Notes: generated from the sequence alone by a model not told the origin. 10,582 bases of DNA from CAYIRQ01 sp964365905 (GCA_964365905.1 CAYIRQ010000049.1:1-10582), one strand, 5' to 3'. Shown: positions 5,484 through 10,509, counted from the first letter of the stretch. Numbers and translations are program-made.

Positions 5484-6890
5484 TCAATCTGCCCCCTCCC
5501 TCCTCAAAACCACCCCCAGCGTCCTCCATAAAATAAAGAGATCGAGCCATGGGGACCATTCCTCGATGTACTGGAGATCGAGGCGCACTTCGTCCTCGAA
5601 TTTGAGATCGGAGCGGCCGGAGATTTGACTCAGGCCCGTCATCCCCGGCTTCACCGCGAAGACGCGCTTCTGAAAGTCCGTGTACTTCGCGACTTCCTCG
5701 GGGAGGTGTGGACGGGGGCCCACGAGGGACAGGTCTCCCCTGAGCACATTCCAGAGTTGCGGCAGCTCATCGAGCGTCCATCCGCGGAGGAACCGCCCGA
5801 CGCGCGTCACGCGCGGATCATCTTTTACTTTAAAAAGTGGGCCATCATTGCGATGACTCCTCAGCTCCAGGCTCCCTTTGAGCGCATCCGCGTTCTCCAC
5901 CATGGATCTCATTTTCAATATGTTAACATATTGAAAGTTGGAACCTGCTCGTCCTTGTCCCACGCGCTTGCTGCGATAGAGCACAGGACCGTGCGAGTCG
6001 AATTTGATGATGATTGCAAAGAGAAGGAAGAGGGGGGCAAGAAGAATGAGAAAAAGGAGAGCGAGGAGGATATCTGTGGCGCGCTTGTAGATCGCTCCCC
6101 AACCGTCGAGGGGAGTCGGATGGAACCGGAGGACCGGCACCGACCCAAAGCGGTAGACTGATAAGAGGTGCGGAACATCCGTGAGGATGGGCGGGAGAAA
6201 AGCGTACCCGATGTGGTGCGAGCGGCAGAAATCGATGATGCGGTTCGTTTCGTCGCTGGAGCTTGGGTCAGTGTGGAGAAGCAGATCCACAGTGTCATGG
6301 TTCGGCGAGCTCACCATGACACCATCGAAGGCATGTATGTGACCCAAATACTTGTATCTGGGGTCTTTTTTTAAAAAGTGCTCCACATGTTCAGGGAGAG
6401 GCTGTGCTCCAAGGGAAAGAACAGTGCGCGTGCCAATCCCGGAGCGCAGGAGTTTTCTCTGGAGGAGTGTGAGGAGGATGCGACCGATGCCCGTAAAGAG
6501 CGCGAGGAATGCGGTTGCATGGAGGAGGAGAATGCGGGAATAGAAAAGTTGATGGCGCACGAAGAAGTACCACCCCATGATGCACCCGACCCATACGACA
6601 ACCGCGAGCACGATGCGGGAAAGTTCCCGGAAGACTCCGAGGGTGATGCGGATGAGGTAGAGCTTGAGGAGTGTTGCGAGAATAAGGAAGAGGAAGATGC
6701 TCGGGAGGACAAAGGTGCGGAGAAACGCTGGGGGGGTGGGGAGCGTCGTTGCGGGATCAAGCAGTTGCACTCCCGGAAGCAAATCTATGTTGCGGATACG
6801 CAACGAGTATGCGAGAAAGAGAGCAAGAGCTACTGCCAATGCATCACAGAACACCCGGAGGACGCCGAAGAGCATCTCGATGCGTTTCAT
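5484..6890 (-). CDS. Polyprenyl-phosphate sugar phosphotransferase (WbaP/ExoY type)
   Basis: This membrane enzyme of the bacterial sugar transferase family (polyisoprenyl-phosphate hexose-1-phosphate transferases) moves a sugar-1-phosphate from a UDP-sugar to undecaprenyl phosphate, the first step of surface polysaccharide assembly. The 468 residues hold an N-terminal membrane part (helices near 13-31, 60-80, 92-110, 118-140), a soluble Rossmann-like middle (152-255) and the C-terminal catalytic domain. That domain starts at the re-entrant helix 273-297 and includes SKRVGQ (307-312), KMRSM (326-330), DDPRVTRVGRFLR (357-369), TLDELPQLWNVL (372-383), GDLSLVGPRP (385-394) and GLSQISGR (419-426). 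The RVGQ-to-MRSM spacing is longer than usual because an exact 24-bp palindrome adds FQYVNILK (319-326). TAGAAT lies 6 nt before ATG, suggesting a near-leaderless transcript. The sugar used cannot be told. Confidence 0.9.
   Translation of the reverse strand: MKRIEMLFGVLRVFCDALAVALALFLAYSLRIRNIDLLPGVQLLDPATTLPTPPAFLRTFVLPSIFLFLILATLLKLYLIRITLGVFRELSRIVLAVVVWVGCIMGWYFFVRHQLFYSRILLLHATAFLALFTGIGRILLTLLQRKLLRSGIGTRTVLSLGAQPLPEHVEHFLKKDPRYKYLGHIHAFDGVMVSSPNHDTVDLLLHTDPSSSDETNRIIDFCRSHHIGYAFLPPILTDVPHLLSVYRFGSVPVLRFHPTPLDGWGAIYKRATDILLALLFLILLAPLFLLFAIIIKFDSHGPVLYRSKRVGQGRAGSNFQYVNILKMRSMVENADALKGSLELRSHRNDGPLFKVKDDPRVTRVGRFLRGWTLDELPQLWNVLRGDLSLVGPRPHLPEEVAKYTDFQKRVFAVKPGMTGLSQISGRSDLKFEDEVRLDLQYIEEWSPWLDLFILWRTLGVVLRREGAD
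5913..5936. repeat. 24-bp perfect palindrome inside sugar transferase
   Basis: TTTCAATATGTT is followed immediately by its reverse complement AACATATTGAAA. The 24 bp read exactly as eight codons (FQYVNILK) on the minus strand. It falls between two conserved motifs of the catalytic domain, where relatives have about five fewer residues. Its A+T richness differs sharply from the surrounding gene. Confidence 0.85.
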
Positions 6891-6896
6891 GGGCTC

Positions 6897-6902
6897 ATTC
6901 TA
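6897..6902 (-). promoter_or_regulatory. -10 box of the sugar transferase gene
   Basis: TAGAAT on the minus strand ends 6 nt before ATG 6890, placing the transcription start at or near the start codon. No Shine-Dalgarno site is present. No convincing -35 box is seen. Confidence 0.4.
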
Positions 6903-6979
6903 TCGCTTGCCTGATGCTGAAAGCATGGGGATTGCACTGATGGGTTTCTTGGTTTCTCATATCCTTTGCCTGACAATAT

Positions 6980-6993
6980 ATCAATATATTGAT
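6980..6993. repeat. 14-bp perfect palindrome upstream of sugar transferase
   Basis: ATCAATATATTGAT is a perfect palindrome in the 156-bp gap between the RNase P RNA terminator and the sugar transferase start, about 90 bp before the ATG. It shares the outer words TCAATAT and ATATTGA with the palindrome inside that gene. It could be an operator or a relative of the same element. Confidence 0.55.
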
Positions 6994-7046
6994 GGTTTGC
7001 AGTGGTGCATGGATCACGAAGACGAGAAATCATCGCGTGCACGAGA

Positions 7047-7069
7047 AAACGGGCCGTTAGGGCCCGTTT
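7047..7069 (-). terminator. Intrinsic terminator of RNase P RNA
   Basis: AAACGGGCC (7047-7055) and GGCCCGTTT (7061-7069) are perfect 9-bp arms with a 5-nt loop. On the minus strand the stem is followed by TTTTC, directly after the 3' end of the RNase P RNA. It could work weakly in the + direction as well. Confidence 0.8.
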
Positions 7070-7079
7070 GTCTCATATG

Positions 7080-7418
7080 CCGCTCCCTTTACGCCGAGTT
7101 CTGTCGAAGGATGGTCATCTCTCTAAGCTTCGCGATTGCTCGCGGAGTCATGCGGAGGGGAATGTGGCTGAACGGAACCATTCAGAGATCCACAAACCCA
7201 AATCCTCCTTGCACCACCTAGAGTTTACCGAGTGCACCCTTACGGGGACTGCCTCCGGAGAGCCGTTTCACATTGATCGTCTCTGTGGCACTGGTCCTCT
7301 CTCACCTTTATGAATCCGGAAGGGCAAGAGGGTGGGCGTTACCCACTAGGCGTTCCATTGGTGCTCGGACGTTCCTCTGCGGCCTGCAAATTGAGGCGCA
7401 GCGACCATCAAAGAGCGG
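7080..7418 (-). ncRNA. rnpB: RNase P RNA, bacterial type A
   Basis: The catalytic RNA of RNase P, which cuts the 5' leader from tRNA precursors. Conserved blocks appear in order on the minus strand: GAGGAACGTCCGAGCACC (conserved region I), CCACAGAGACGA, GGTAAACTC with GGTGCAAGG, and the 3' block GAGATGACCATCC...ACAGAACTCGG. The ends are set by helix P1: CCGCTCTTT at the 5' end pairs with AAAGGGAGCGG at the 3' end, with two bulged Gs. At about 339 nt it is a normal length. It has its own extended -10 and a strong terminator, and it is divergent from tRNA-Thr. Exact ends are good to a few bases. Confidence 0.95.
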
Positions 7419-7424
7419 ACATTC

Positions 7425-7433
7425 ATTATAGCA
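7425..7433 (-). promoter_or_regulatory. Extended -10 promoter of rnpB
   Basis: TG-C-TATAAT on the minus strand, a near-consensus extended -10, lies 6 nt upstream of the P1-defined 5' end at 7418. This is the clearest promoter in the window and supports reading TGnTAnnnT elsewhere as promoters. A -35 match is poor. Confidence 0.75.
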
Positions 7434-7453
7434 TGTTTTCAGGTGCTCTGATG

Positions 7454-7459
7454 TAAAAT
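7454..7459 (+). promoter_or_regulatory. Possible -10 box of tRNA-Thr
   Basis: TAAAAT preceded by TG lies 8 nt before the first base of the tRNA, in the 49-bp divergent gap shared with rnpB. The spacing suits a tRNA promoter without a long leader. The -35 element is not clear. Confidence 0.4.
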
Positions 7460-7467
7460 TGTGGTGC

Positions 7468-7542
7468 GCCGCTGTAGCTCAGTGGTAGAGCAACGCACTT
7501 GTAATGCGTAGGTCACCGGTTCAAATCCGGTCAGCGGCTCCA
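7468..7542 (+). tRNA. trnT: tRNA-Thr (anticodon UGU)
   Basis: A full cloverleaf is present. Acceptor arms GCCGCTG/CAGCGGC pair perfectly. The D arm is GCTC..GAGC, the anticodon stem CGCA/TGCG carries loop CTTGTAA (anticodon TGT at 7500-7502, reading ACA), and the T arm is CCGG-TTCAAAT-CCGG. The 3' CCA is encoded. It lies between the divergent rnpB and the convergent phosphatase gene. Confidence 0.97.
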
Positions 7543-7569
7543 CTCAACAATACCGGCCCCTCTCGATTT

Positions 7570-8547
7570 CTATTCCCCAAAAAGAAACGCACACAGTTCC
7601 TTAAAAATCGGAGCCGTTGAAGCAACGCAGCGGACTTTACTCCGGATATCTTTGGGATCCTTCGACTCCCATCGAACCTTGCCTCCCGCCTCCTCGATGA
7701 GGAGTGCGGCTGCCGCGAAATCCCAGAGGCCGACGCCGTCATAGAAGACGCCGTCATTTTCTCCGAGCAATATCGCGCCCTGCTCAAATGCCGCACATCC
7801 ATAGTTATGGAGGGAGCCGCAGTAGGGGACGGCGACTTGGAGCATATCTTTTTCATCTGGTTTCCCGCGTGCGACCATGTTTGTGCAGAGGATGGCATCG
7901 AGCATGTTTTTGGTGATGCGAAGCTTGAGAGGATTTTCCACGATGTTCTTAGGCGTTGTGTCATGCCGAGTAACCAGCCGCGATCCCTCGATACATCCCT
8001 CGCACTGCGTACTCGGGGTTACTCGCGAGATGACACGGCTGGTGGAACTTGTGCTGAGCAGAGCCGAAGCATCGAGGCACACGAACGCCCCCTTCCCCCT
8101 GATCCCCTCGAACCGTCGCTGCTCGAGTGGCTGATGAATGATGCCGAGAAGGGGAGTGGTGTTCTTCAGAGGCTCATCGATATTCGCCGCATTCGGACAC
8201 TCCCACAGTGCGATCATCGTCCCGAATTCTTTCTTCCCGTGAATGAAGTTCGTCGTTCCATCGAGGGGGTCGATGATCCATTGGTAACGCGATTGTGCGT
8301 TCTTTTGTAGCCGCGCAGCATGCTCCGAATCCACCGTTTCTTCCGTGATGAATCCGTGATCGGGAAACTCCTTCAAAATAACTTCGATGATCGCTGCCTG
8401 CGCCTCGCGATCCACCTGTGTCACGAGGTCGCGCGGTGAGGATTTCGTGGAAATGTGCAAATCTTTCCGGAAGTGCTTCAGCAAAATTTTCTCGGCTGCT
8501 TCTGCAGCGGCGATTGCGATGGAGAGTGCATGAGCGAGGTCGGGCAC
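7570..8547 (-). CDS. suhB: Inositol-monophosphatase family phosphatase
   Basis: A Mg2+-dependent sugar-phosphate or inositol phosphatase of the IMPase/SuhB family. Numbered from GTG 8547 (325 aa), the metal ligands are Glu69-Glu70 (FITEE), Asp93 and Asp96 in DPLDGTTNFIHG (93-104), and Asp276 in GLWDFAAAALLIEEAGG (273-289); all are present. GTG 8547 aligns best with family N-termini (LAHALSIAIAAAEAAEKIL). Longer starts at ATG 8616 and GTG 8631 overlap the upstream gene and add an unrelated out-of-frame reading of it, but cannot be excluded. A CTGCAG hairpin (8550-8565) abuts the GTG and no Shine-Dalgarno is visible. Residues about 157-204 are an extra Ser/Thr/Cys-rich segment between GAF and NPLKLR, encoded by a repeat-derived insertion (7936-8079). 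Usual family length is 250-270. Substrate is not determinable by eye. It is the last gene of the tpiA cluster. Confidence 0.9.
   Translation of the reverse strand: MPDLAHALSIAIAAAEAAEKILLKHFRKDLHISTKSSPRDLVTQVDREAQAAIIEVILKEFPDHGFITEETVDSEHAARLQKNAQSRYQWIIDPLDGTTNFIHGKKEFGTMIALWECPNAANIDEPLKNTTPLLGIIHQPLEQRRFEGIRGKGAFVCLDASALLSTSSTSRVISRVTPSTQCEGCIEGSRLVTRHDTTPKNIVENPLKLRITKNMLDAILCTNMVARGKPDEKDMLQVAVPYCGSLHNYGCAAFEQGAILLGENDGVFYDGVGLWDFAAAALLIEEAGGKVRWESKDPKDIRSKVRCVASTAPIFKELCAFLFGE
7936..8079. repeat. Repeat-derived in-frame insertion in the phosphatase gene
   Basis: About 144 bp (48 codons) have no counterpart in ordinary SuhB-type enzymes. The block holds large inverted arms, GTGTCATGCCGAGTAACC (7958-7975) and GGTTACTCGCGAGATGACAC (8017-8036), which differ by a short indel. 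It also holds a CCCTCGATACATCCCTCG direct repeat between the arms and a copy of the TGTGCTGAGC..CGAAG dispersed repeat (8045-8069). The frame stays open throughout. Boundaries are judged from protein family shape and are good to about 10 codons. Confidence 0.75.
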
Positions 8548-8584
8548 TGCTGCAGAATACTGCAGTGGTGTTTCGTTGTGGAGC

Positions 8585-8848
8585 TCAGCTTTCCTCTTCC
8601 CTGAATTTCTCCGCATCGTCGAAAATGGCACGCAGCAACCTTTCAGTTTCCTGCTGTGCCAACGCCGGATTTTGCTTTTCGAGCAGGCGGATTCTATCCG
8701 TCAGTATTTTCCCTTGTGATGTCCTATCCAGGGAATTGAGCAGTGCTCTCATGCGCTTCCAATTTTCCGGGTTGTTTGACCGTATCAAGCGTATCAGTTC
8801 ATCATATTGAGCCAATACCTCATCCTCGTGGGGTGTGAGTTCTTCCAT
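8585..8848 (-). CDS. Small helical hypothetical protein (87 aa)
   Basis: The 87 residues are rich in Glu, Arg, Lys and Leu with heptad-like spacing (LAQYDELIRLIRSNNPENWK, then LLEKQNPALAQQETERLLRA), so an all-helical or coiled-coil soluble protein is likely. No known family was recognised. ATG 8848 is preceded by the extended -10 TG-A-TATAGT ending 8 nt upstream, partly inside the end of tpiA. It can therefore be transcribed alone without a leader or be co-transcribed with tpiA (14-bp gap). The phosphatase start follows 37 bp after its stop. Confidence 0.7.
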   Translation of the reverse strand: MEELTPHEDEVLAQYDELIRLIRSNNPENWKRMRALLNSLDRTSQGKILTDRIRLLEKQNPALAQQETERLLRAIFDDAEKFREEES

Positions 8849-8856
8849 ACAGTAAT

Positions 8857-8865
8857 ACTATATCA
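8857..8865 (-). promoter_or_regulatory. Extended -10 in front of the 87-aa gene
   Basis: TG-A-TATAGT reads on the minus strand over the last codons of tpiA; its TGA is the tpiA stop. It ends 8 nt before ATG 8848. The spacing matches other near-leaderless starts in the window. Confidence 0.45.
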
Positions 8866-9669
8866 TATTTTCCAAGAAATAGCTACTATCTCTCCAAACT
8901 TCTCGGGATCAAGTGACGCATTCCCCACGAGTCCTCCATCGATATCGGGCTGTTTCAAAAGTTCTTCTGCATTCTCCGGTTTCATGGAGCCGCCATAGAT
9001 GATGCGACAATGGACAATGGACAATGGACAATGGACAAGAAGGTTGCGGATGAAGGCGTGCATATCCTGTGCGTCGACTGCGGTTGCTGCAGGTTTATTC
9101 GGATCTCCGCCGCTGATGGCCCACACTGGCTCATAGGCAAGGGTGAGGGCTGGGGCTCCCGCCTTCGCCAAGGCTTCGGCGGGCAGGCGGGCTGGGGTTG
9201 GAAGAATGGTAAGAACTGTTTCCAATTGTTTCTTTACGATCTCCTTACTCTTCCCCGCCTTCCGCTCCTCCCAGGTTTCTCCTATACAGAGGATGGGGTG
9301 CAAACCATGTTGCAAGGCTGATACGACTTGAGCCGCGACGAACTCGTTGCTCTCCTGATGATCCCGTCTTCGCTCAGAGTGGCCGCAGAGCACGTAGCTG
9401 CAGCCAATCTGCTTCACCATCGCCATGCTGATATCGCCCGTGTGCGCACCGCTCTCCTCGGGATGGCCATACTGCGCGCCTACGGTCAGGCCCGCATCGA
9501 GGCACTTCCTGATATCAAGGAAGGTTGGAAAGACGACGACATCCACATTTTCCTGGGATTGATAAGCACATATTTGGGATTTGGTGCTTGGATTTTGGTA
9601 TTTCCCTGCCCCCGCAGGGGCGGGATACATCTTCCAATTTGCCGCTATCAGCTTCTTCTTTTGCAACAT
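8863..9669 (-). CDS. tpiA: Triosephosphate isomerase with repeat insertions
   Basis: This enzyme interconverts dihydroxyacetone phosphate and glyceraldehyde-3-phosphate in glycolysis. The active site is complete: Asn11 and Lys13 (LIAANWKM), His97 (LCGHSERR), Glu180 (LAYEPVWAI), the phosphate loop IIYGGSMKPENA (223-234) and DGGLVGNASL (244-253). The 268-aa length exceeds the usual ~250, and the sequence is unusual in the parts that normally form helices. Residues 16-39 (PAPAGAGKY followed by QNPSTKSQICAYQSQ) replace helix 1. Residues 160-171 (ARLPAEALAKAG) sit before strand 6. Residues 212-221 (VHCPLSIVHC) replace a helix before strand 7. Each is encoded by a palindrome or tandem repeat described separately. 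Loop 6 reads AISGGDPNKPAA rather than AIGTG. No Shine-Dalgarno precedes ATG 9669. First gene of a three-gene minus-strand cluster. Confidence 0.93.
   Translation of the reverse strand: MLQKKKLIAANWKMYPAPAGAGKYQNPSTKSQICAYQSQENVDVVVFPTFLDIRKCLDAGLTVGAQYGHPEESGAHTGDISMAMVKQIGCSYVLCGHSERRRDHQESNEFVAAQVVSALQHGLHPILCIGETWEERKAGKSKEIVKKQLETVLTILPTPARLPAEALAKAGAPALTLAYEPVWAISGGDPNKPAATAVDAQDMHAFIRNLLVHCPLSIVHCRIIYGGSMKPENAEELLKQPDIDGGLVGNASLDPEKFGEIVAISWKI
9006..9039. repeat. Heptamer tandem repeat (GACAATG) inside tpiA
   Basis: GACAATG is repeated four times exactly, then a partial fifth unit GACAAG. Because 7 is not a multiple of 3, the peptide repeats every 21 bp (VHCPLSI then VHC). Gain or loss of a single unit would shift the frame. 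It encodes the region just before the conserved RIIYGG phosphate loop. Confidence 0.9.
9158..9191. repeat. GC-rich palindromic element inside tpiA
   Basis: CCCGCC (9158-9163) and GGCGGG (9186-9191) flank nested stems (GCCTT/AAGGC and CGCC/GGCG). On the minus strand it encodes ARLPAEALAKAG, absent from ordinary triosephosphate isomerases. I recall near-identical CGCCAAGGCTTCGGCG-type words as dispersed repeats in candidate-phylum genomes. Confidence 0.75.
9553..9624. repeat. Palindrome plus low-complexity tract in tpiA 5' end
   Basis: The segment 9604-9624 is a GC palindrome (CCCTGCCCC and GGGGCGGG arms). Next to it, 9553-9603 is an imperfect tandem tract of TTTGGGATTTGGTGCTTGGA character, whose minus-strand reading is ACCAAATCCCAAAT-like. 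Together they encode residues 16-39, replacing the first helix after the catalytic NWKM motif. Confidence 0.7.
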
Positions 9670-9707
9670 GAGGGATTGTGGTGAACAAATGGGGAGAGGT
9701 CATGAGT

Positions 9708-9746
9708 TCATCGAAGGGCGGCTATGAGAGGTTTTTTCGTGGCCAT
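9708..9746 (-). CDS. Short upstream frame resembling the tpiA N-terminus
   Basis: A 12-codon frame (MATKKPLIAALR, then TGA) ends 39 bp before the tpiA start and is out of frame with it. MATKKPLIAA resembles a triosephosphate isomerase beginning (tpiA here starts MLQKKKLIAA). It has the extended -10 TG-G-TATTCT 9 nt upstream, like other starts in the window. It may be the remnant of the original tpiA start, a leader peptide, or chance. Confidence 0.35.
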   Translation of the reverse strand: MATKKPLIAALR

Positions 9747-9755
9747 GACGGCACT

Positions 9756-9764
9756 AGAATACCA
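9756..9764 (-). promoter_or_regulatory. Extended -10 upstream of the tpiA leader frame
   Basis: TG-G-TATTCT on the minus strand, ending 9 nt before ATG 9746. A transcript from here would carry the 12-codon frame at its 5' end and then tpiA about 77 nt later. Confidence 0.4.
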
Positions 9765-9795
9765 GAGAGATTTTTCTTGCATCCACCCCCTCCCT

Positions 9796-9804
9796 CTTAT
9801 AGCA
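9796..9804 (-). promoter_or_regulatory. Extended -10 promoter for the tpiA cluster
   Basis: TG-C-TATAAG on the minus strand closely resembles the rnpB promoter. It would start transcription near 9789, giving tpiA a leader of about 120 nt that includes the 12-codon frame. Confidence 0.5.
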
Positions 9805-9843
9805 TCCTGATCAATGGAAACTCCTGCATACCCGTAGGATCAG

Positions 9844-9861
9844 ATCCCGCAGCTGCGGGAT
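9844..9861. repeat. 18-bp perfect palindrome
   Basis: ATCCCGCAGCTGCGGGAT is its own reverse complement. It is the tip of the hairpin described for the possible small RNA. It could equally be a protein-binding site or another palindromic element of the kind found inside genes here. Confidence 0.85.
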
Positions 9862-9876
9862 GAATCTGGTTCTGCG

Positions 9877-9902
9877 GGTGTGCCGAGAGGGACACCTTTT
9901 TT
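9877..9902 (+). terminator. Intrinsic terminator-like stem with T6
   Basis: GGTGT (9877-9881) pairs with ACACC (9892-9896); a CC/GG extension closes on a GAGA loop. TTTTTT (9897-9902) follows at once. No protein gene ends upstream on this strand, so it implies a non-coding transcript or attenuation before the rRNA gene. Confidence 0.55.
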
Positions 9903-9991
9903 GTATGCGCTCCTTGGCAACACCGGCTCGAAATCTCGTCCAATGATAATTCTGTAATTTCATCATCAAGTCGCTGTTCAATACTGACATG

Positions 9992-10019
9992 TAACAATTG
10001 ACAGTTAACAATTGACAGT
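9992..10019. repeat. 14-bp direct repeat TAACAATTGACAGT x2
   Basis: Two perfect adjacent copies, each two heptamer-like halves (TAACAAT, TGACAGT). It is related in sequence to the spacer repeats at 2911-2999 and to the GACAATG array in tpiA. Confidence 0.85.
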
Positions 10020-10061
10020 GGGAGTAACTGCGAGCGCTTTCGTTCTCTCAGAATTTCCAAG

Positions 10062-10080
10062 GTCAAAAGTCAAAAGTAAA
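10062..10080. repeat. Heptamer repeat GTCAAAA x2+
   Basis: GTCAAAA, GTCAAAA, then GTAAA: two and a partial heptamer units in the 23S upstream region. It has the same 7-bp period as the tpiA array but a different unit. Confidence 0.65.
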
Positions 10081-10153
10081 TGGTTAATTGTCTGAACGTG
10101 TCTACGTACTGCTTGCCTTCTATGGCATATGAACAGCGCATAATCCGAGCACT

Positions 10154-10183
10154 TCCGCGCTCTCCGCGAGGAGAGATGCGGGA
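10154..10183 (+). other. Hairpin just before 23S rRNA
   Basis: CTCTCC-GCGA-GGAGAG (10160-10175) forms a stable tetraloop stem, extended by outer TCC/GGA pairs with bulges. Seven bases later the rRNA begins. It may be part of the rRNA leader processing stem. Confidence 0.4.
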
Positions 10184-10189
10184 AAAGTT

Positions 10190-10495
10190 TTGAAACGTTA
10201 CTCATGCGCACCACATGGATGCCTTGACTCTGCATTGCGACGAAGGACGCAGCAAGCTGCGATAAGCTCCGGTCAGCCGCTCGCAGGCGCTATCAGCCGG
10301 AGATGTCCGAATGGGGAAACCCACTGAGGGGAATGCCTCAGTACCCCGCACCCTTCTTGTTCTCTTTGGTGAGAGCAGGAAGGATGCGGAGAGCATTACT
10401 CTGCGAACTGAAACATCTCAGTAGCAGGGGAAAAGAAAGCAAACGCGATTCCCGGAGTAGTGGCGAGCGAAACGGGAACAGCCCAAACCCCGCAC
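10190..10495 (+). rRNA. rrl: 23S rRNA, 5' segment only
   Basis: The first ~300 nt of large-subunit rRNA. Diagnostic blocks are CACATGGATGCCTTG, GACGAAGGACG, CTGCGATAAGC, CCGAATGGGGAAACCCA, GAACTGAAACATCT, GGGGAAAAGAAA and GTAGTGGCGAGCGAAACGGG followed by CAGCCC. All are in order and intact, so this is not a decayed copy. A long extra stem (about 10344-10390) is specific to this lineage. rRNA similarity ends near AACCCC at about 10490, roughly E. coli position 270-280 by recollection. A promoter-like sequence and a GIY-YIG frame follow, so the gene is interrupted and should resume beyond the window. The 5' end is approximate. Confidence 0.9.
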
Positions 10496-10509
10496 CCTTT
10501 GAGTTTTCA

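Larger units (their letters stand above)
9810..9902 (+). ncRNA. Possible small RNA or attenuator upstream of 23S
   Basis: On the + strand a long hairpin can form from CATACCCG (9827-9834) to CGGGTGTG (9875-9882), with further inner pairs up to an 18-bp palindrome at the tip. It is followed by a terminator-like stem and T6 ending at 9902. A weak promoter (TTGCAT at 9777, TATAGC at 9798) could start it near 9810. The right arm overlaps the terminator's left arm, so the two structures exclude each other. I compared it mentally with SRP RNA, 6S RNA and tmRNA and saw no match. Confidence 0.35.
9903..10189. other. 23S rRNA upstream region without a protein gene
   Basis: No supportable reading frame. 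It contains two tandem repeats (9992-10019 and 10062-10080), a weak candidate rRNA promoter (TTGCCT at about 10112, CATAAT about 20 bp later at about 10138), and a hairpin shortly before the rRNA. No 16S gene or spacer tRNA is found upstream of 23S within the window. Confidence 0.5.

Noticed and set aside
6378..6914. 178-aa Glu-rich plus-strand frame
   Set aside because: Antisense to the membrane part of the sugar transferase; acidic composition arises from reading Leu/Phe/Ser codons backwards.
7002..7313. 103-aa plus-strand frame
   Set aside because: Lies across the terminator and RNase P RNA gene, which explains the sequence.
9006..9039. CRISPR array
   Set aside because: Units are 7 bp with no spacers, and no cas genes are present.
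9810..9902. SRP RNA, 6S RNA or tmRNA identity for the hairpin transcript
   Set aside because: No GGAA-type SRP tip, no 6S-like central bubble and no tRNA-like ends of tmRNA were found.
10005..10396. Minus-strand frames across the 23S 5' region
   Set aside because: They are antisense to rRNA and its leader, and rRNA identity explains the sequence.
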